In this document: positions 52,901 to 58,900 of the stretch, in pieces | Layout of the letters: each line of letters starts with the position of its first letter | Position numbering within the stretch: the first letter of the stretch is position 1 | Program-made: the position numbers and the translations under genes | The notes under the pieces: model-generated | Seen by the model: only the letters and a program-made list of their open reading frames with translations | Database searches by the model: none | Told to the model about the DNA's origin: nothing | Assembly (NCBI GenBank): GCA_034231615.1 | Contig: CM067314.1 | Span: forward strand, 5,210,501 to 5,274,500 | Reading direction: 5' to 3' | DNA from: Meghimatium bilineatum | Lineage: Eukaryota > Mollusca > Gastropoda > Stylommatophora > Philomycidae | Length of the DNA stretch: 64,000 nucleotides

Positions 52901-55900
52901 AACAACACACACACTGCACAGGTATGTCAATTTCTCAAGAACTATGAATGTTTAATATTAGCAAGTGCATATGCTTCGATACTACAATGACCAAATTAGG
53001 TCTACTTGTAAAACAGGAATAACACATATATAATGTTGCTTCAGATGTGACAAGAGTAAATTGTCTATCCCCAGGTGAATGATTGTTGATAGCATTCACA
53101 CTTGCCGTTATCGTAGGGGTGGTATCTTAAGCTGTCGTTTCAAGGCCAGATGTGTCGCCGAGATTGCATTTAGTTCACGTTTGTTCAAGGTTATCTTAAT
53201 GTTTTCTATCCGTTTTCTTGGTCTACCTTTGGCTTTACACCCAGATATTCTTGTATTATATGCTCTTATTGGTATTTGGTTTGGCTTCATTCTCATAAGG
53301 TGACCGAACCATTTTACTTTGTGTCTCTCAATATGTTCGATACATGATATACCAACTCTTTTCCTAATTTCTTATTTTATCTAGTTTGGTAATCATCGCA
53401 GCTTTCCTCAGACACTTCATTTCACATGTGACGATTTTTCTTTGCTGCGAAGCTGTTAAAGACCATGTTTGACATTGGTAGCACAGTGTTGGTATAAAAA
53501 TTGTTATAGAAACATCTATATCTATTTATCTATGTTCCTTAAGCGCAAAAAATAGGGCAAAAACCAGAGCTCTCCATTCTGAGTAATGTGATTCTACTCT
53601 ATGTAATTCTTACATGTTGTGGAGACCCATAATCATACCCTCTTTGATGGTTGCTCTGAGATCTTATTCTTTTGCCATCTGATACCCATTTTAATGCTTG
53701 TAGTGGCAGTCTATTTTTATTAATTCTAAGTACATGTCCAGTATAAGTCCATTGTTTTCTACAATGTTTCTTATTGTTGTAGAAACATATTGCTGTTTGG
53801 TGTATTCTCTTGCTTGTTTGACTTGAATACTTCCCAACCAATATTCAATAGTTTTTCTATGAATTTATTTTCAAATGAATTTAATTTCTTCTCCAGTGCT
53901 TTTGTTATCTTCCAACTTTCACAACCTTACGTTAATACAGATAATACATTGGAATTGAACAGTTGTAGCTTGGTATATTTACTTATTGTTTTGAATTTCC
54001 AGATGTTTGTTAGCATTTATATAGAAGTATGTATAAATATACGCATATTCTTATTGATAAGCAATATAAAAACTTACTCCATTATCATCTGTTACTTGCA
54101 TCTCATAAATATTGCCGTCAGTGAATCTGTGAGGCACTGCGGTTACCCGGTATAATCCATACCTCTCAAGGCTCATCGCTATGACGTGAACATTTCTGGG
54201 GGATGGATACATTTATTATCTGATATATATTTGTTTGTTCGTTCTCAAACTACTATCAGATCTTTCTTGTAGCATATGTTTCTAATATATTTCCAGTAGG
54301 ACTTAGTACAGAGAATGGAAAAGTGTTGGTGTCACCATTTTATTTATAGCAATGATCTGACACAGCAAACTTTGGTATTATTTATTTTATAACAGATATT
54401 GTTTTACATGATAGTATATATTTATTGTGTGAGACTATGGCACAATTTGCCGGCCTAGCATAGCTTTGAAATGCTATAACAGATATTGTTTTACATGAGA
54501 GACAGTATATATTTATTGTGTGAGAATATGGCACAATTTGCCGGCCTAGCATAGCTTTGAAATGCTATAACAGATATTGTTTTACATGAGAGACAGTATA
54601 TATTTATTGTGTGAGACTATGGCACAATTTGCCGGCCTAGCGTAGCTTTGAAATGCTATAAGAAAATCCCCAAAGAGAAACTCAATGCAAAGAGCTCAAC
54701 AAACACTAGTAGGTAAAGAACTAAGGAAAGTTATGAAAAATGAAATGTGTCAAGCAATATAAACTTCTTTTATCACGTTAATCAGTTACTGGAGAAGAGA
54801 GACTCCTGGATTGTTTATATCATCATCATCATCAGGTGCCATGTCGGGTGGCGTAGGCGGTCATGGCTCTCCACAGCTCTCTATCCACAGTATTATGTAT
54901 CAAAGTCGTTGTTGTTTCTTTGCCGTGCCAGGTTGTCAAACTGTCTAATATTTTCTCACGTTGTCGCCCTCTTTCTCTGGTGCCTTCAATCTTGCCTGTT
55001 GTGATTATGTTTTCTAAACCTGCCTGTCTCATGAAGTGGCCAAAAAAAGAAGATTGCCTTTTTCTTATATTCTTGATTAAGGTCCGTTTCGCATTTAACT
55101 CTTTTAACACCTTTAAATTAGTTTTTCTGGCAGTCCATGGTATTCTCAGCATTCTTCTGTAGAACCACATCTCTGTTGCCTCCAATCTCCCACTTTCCAG
55201 TTTGTTTATTGTCCAAGACTCGCACCCATATGTTAGTATAGGGGTTATATAGCACTGCATAACTCTCTTTCTCACCTCTAATGACAAGGTCATATTACAC
55301 AGTATATTTTTCATTTTTCTGAATGTTGTTTTTGCCTGTCCTATTCCGCATCTTATTTCTGTTGAACTTCTTCCATCTGCTGTAATAATTGTACCTAGAT
55401 ATTTGAATTGGTGGACCTGTTTTAATACTATATCATTCACTATGATCTTGCAAGGTGTGTTATTTTCTTTCTTTGAAATAACCATTACTTCTGTTTTCTT
55501 GATATTTAGGAAGAGGCCTTTCTCTTTGCTTTCTGTGACTACTACTTTAATTAAGTTTTGAAGGTCTTCCTCACTTTTTGCAATCAGAACAGTGTCATCC
55601 GCATATCTCAAATTATTTATGTTATGTCCTCCCACTGATATTCCTGGGATATCTACTATTGCCCGCAATATGTTTTCACTGTATAGAGAGAACAGGTCTG
55701 GTGAAAGCACGCATCCCTGTCTGACTCCTTGTTTTATTTGTTGAAAAGGGCCAAATTGATTTCCTACTCTTATTGCTGCTGATTGTTGCCAGAACATGTT
55801 CTTGATTATTCTTAAATCCTTGCTGTCAATGTTCAGATTCTCTAGCATGTGTATAATTTCGCTATGTTTAACTTTGTCAAAAGCTTTAGTGTAGTCTATA

Positions 55901-58900
55901 AAACAGAGGTACAGATCTGTTTTTACTTCTATAGACCTCTCTATTAGTGTTCTCAATATATAAATCGCATTGTTGGTGCCTTTGCCGTCTACAAATCCAC
56001 ATTGTTCTGGACTTATTTCTGATTTTATTTTGTTTCTCACTCTCTTCATGATGATTCTGAGAAGTATTTTGGTTATTTGGCTCATGAGGCTGATTGTACG
56101 GTGTTCTTCACATTCGGTGGTCCCTGGTTTATAAATGTTTATATAAACATTTAAAAATAGTTTCATGAAGTTAATATTGAAATAATTGTTAATATTTATT
56201 ATATTCCTGGTCCTTTTTTTCATATTTTGTCCTCAAACTCCTGTAGAATAGATGGATGTGGTCCTGAGAACAGGGTTTGCTGTGTCACGGTTGACACCTT
56301 CGTTGCAATATCTTCGCCTTTCAGCCTGAAACATCTGAACATCATGACTTTTGAGTAAATTTGACCCTATATAAATAAGAGGTCAGACAGCCAACTTCAC
56401 ACCATAACCTTAGTCACCTCTTACAACATGCTTGGAGGGTAAACAATGTTGCTATTCTTTGCTCCCCTTTCAGGCTCCGGCAAAAAATATGTGTAACCAG
56501 TACTAAGCATTGTTATGATTTTCTAATGGGCGATTGGCATTCTCTCCCCCTCTAGTCTATGGGATTGACAATTCCCAGATTGTTATAGTGATAGTCTGAT
56601 GGCTAAGCTGATAAATTAACCAGTCTTCAAGAAATAGGCATAGATGGAAAAGACATCAGACTGATTAGAAATATAGATTGGGAACAAACTGCATCAATAA
56701 GGTGTGAAACAGATACTCACCATACATGGAAATAAGAAGAGGGGTAAGACAAGACTGCATTTTATCACCAAGCCTATTTAATATCTACAAAGAAAATATG
56801 TTTAAAAATATATAATAAATGCCAGGACTCAAGATCAATGGGAAAATAAACAACCTGAGATATGCAGATGCCACTGTTCTTTTAGCAGAAAGTGAACATG
56901 AACTGCAAAGACTAATAGATCAAGTCAAAAATTCGAGTAATTAATATGGACTGGATATAATTAGCCAAAAAACAAAAACTATGATAATCAGCAAAGACAC
57001 AGAAGAACAAGAGCTAAACATAAACATACATGAAGAGAAACTACAACAAGTAAAACATTAACAAAATCTTGGACAAATAGTCACAAATGACGGCAGATGT
57101 GAAACAGAAGTTAAAAGGAGAATAGAAATAGCTAAAAGTACCCTCAATGACATAAGGAAAAAAGTAATATCTAAACAAATTATAAAAAGTTAAAAATGAG
57201 AATTATAAAATGCTACATCTACTCTATGTTAATGTATGGCTCGGAAACATGGACACTTAATAAACAATTAGAAGACAAAACTGATGCCTTTGAGATGTGG
57301 GTATATAGATGAAAAGGGAGAATATCATGGAAAGAGAAAGAAAAACAAATAAAGAGGCTCTAAAACCACTTAATATGAAGAAAGAATTATTAAGATAAAT
57401 AAAATATTTTGGACACATTAAAAGGCATGACACCTTATTGAAGACCTTACTTGAGGGTAAAGTCAAAGGGAAGCGAGCAAGAGGTAGACAGAGATATAAG
57501 TGGGAGAGTAACGTAACATCACAAGATAGACAGGTTACAGTCTAGCATAGTGCACCACCAAAATAAGAGACAGGGGATGTTGGAGATCTGTTGCAGCCAA
57601 CCTTTGTTGCGGAGACGGCACTTGATAATGATGATGGCTAAGTAGGCATGATCAAGTGCCTTGCAGTACAAATAAAAATAAAAACATGAACAGATATCAA
57701 GGACTGGACAAAACATGATTTTTTATCACTCTTCCATATTGCTGAAGACAGAAATCCCTGGAGACTCTGTGTGCTGAAGCATTCAATGTGGTACCCCTGA
57801 TGGGTTATGGGTTTATAGATAGATAGATGTTGTGATTTCTCACTTGACACGACCACTCCTCCAGTCGACTCAGCTGTAAATGAGTACCTGAAGCATGAGT
57901 TAGGGAAGGTAAAAAAACAGCAAGGAAGGGAACTGGCCACCCCACCTAATAGTTGCTGCGGCTTAGTACATGAAGAGTTATCTTCATCCCCGACGGCAGA
58001 TGCCATGGAACCTACCTTAAAAAAAAAAAGATTAACAGTTATGGGAACAAAAAATTATGGAAAAGGAAAACACACCATTCACATTCAATTATAAATAATG
58101 TATGGGAAAAGGAAATCCTGGAGAAAAAAAGTAAGAGGATATCAAGAAGAAAACCCTAAAAAATAAGTGGCCAAAGGGGATAAAATAACATCTGATAAAT
58201 AAGTAGCCAAGTGGATAAAATAACATCTGATAAATAAGTAGCCAAGTGGATAAAATAACATCTGATAAATAAGTAGCCAAATGGATAAAATAACATCTGA
58301 TAAATAAGTAGCCAAGTGGATAAAATAACATCTGATAAATAAGTAGCCAAGTGGATAAAATAACATCTGATAAATAAGTAGCCAAGTGGATAAAATAACA
58401 TCTGATAAATAAGTAGCCAAGTGGATAAAATAACATCTGATAAATAAGTAGCCAAGTGGATAAAATAACATCTGATAAATAAGTAGCCAAGTGGATAAAA
58501 TAACATCTGATAAATAAGTAGCCAAGTGGATAAAATAACATCTGATAAATAAGTAGCCAAGTGGATAAAATAACATCTGATAAATAAGTAGCCAAGTGGA
58601 TAAAATAACACCTGATACCCTTTTGGAAAGAAGAGGCTGCACTAATGGGATATTTACACCCACATCAAATCAGTGAGAGCATCGTGTAAGTCTGCATGAG
58701 TGCATATGTGTTTGTATTTGTATGTGAGTGTGTAGGGCTATGCTGTGCATGTGTACATGTAAATAGAGTGAGCTATGCAAATCACAATGAACATAGCCTA
58801 TATATATATAGCTCATCTGTCTCTCATGTATGTTTGTGCATTTCTACTTGTGTATGTGTTAATGTGCATTTTAAAAGCATATATCGACTACATACTTGTA

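Noticed and set aside
57638-58006. 122-codon minus-strand frame (MASAVGDED...)
   Set aside because: Lies in a dispersed repeat and SINE-like segment, without splice support or recognised domain.
58089-58663. Three minus-strand frames of 151-173 codons resembling membrane proteins
   Set aside because: Product of the 35-bp array cycling through all frames.
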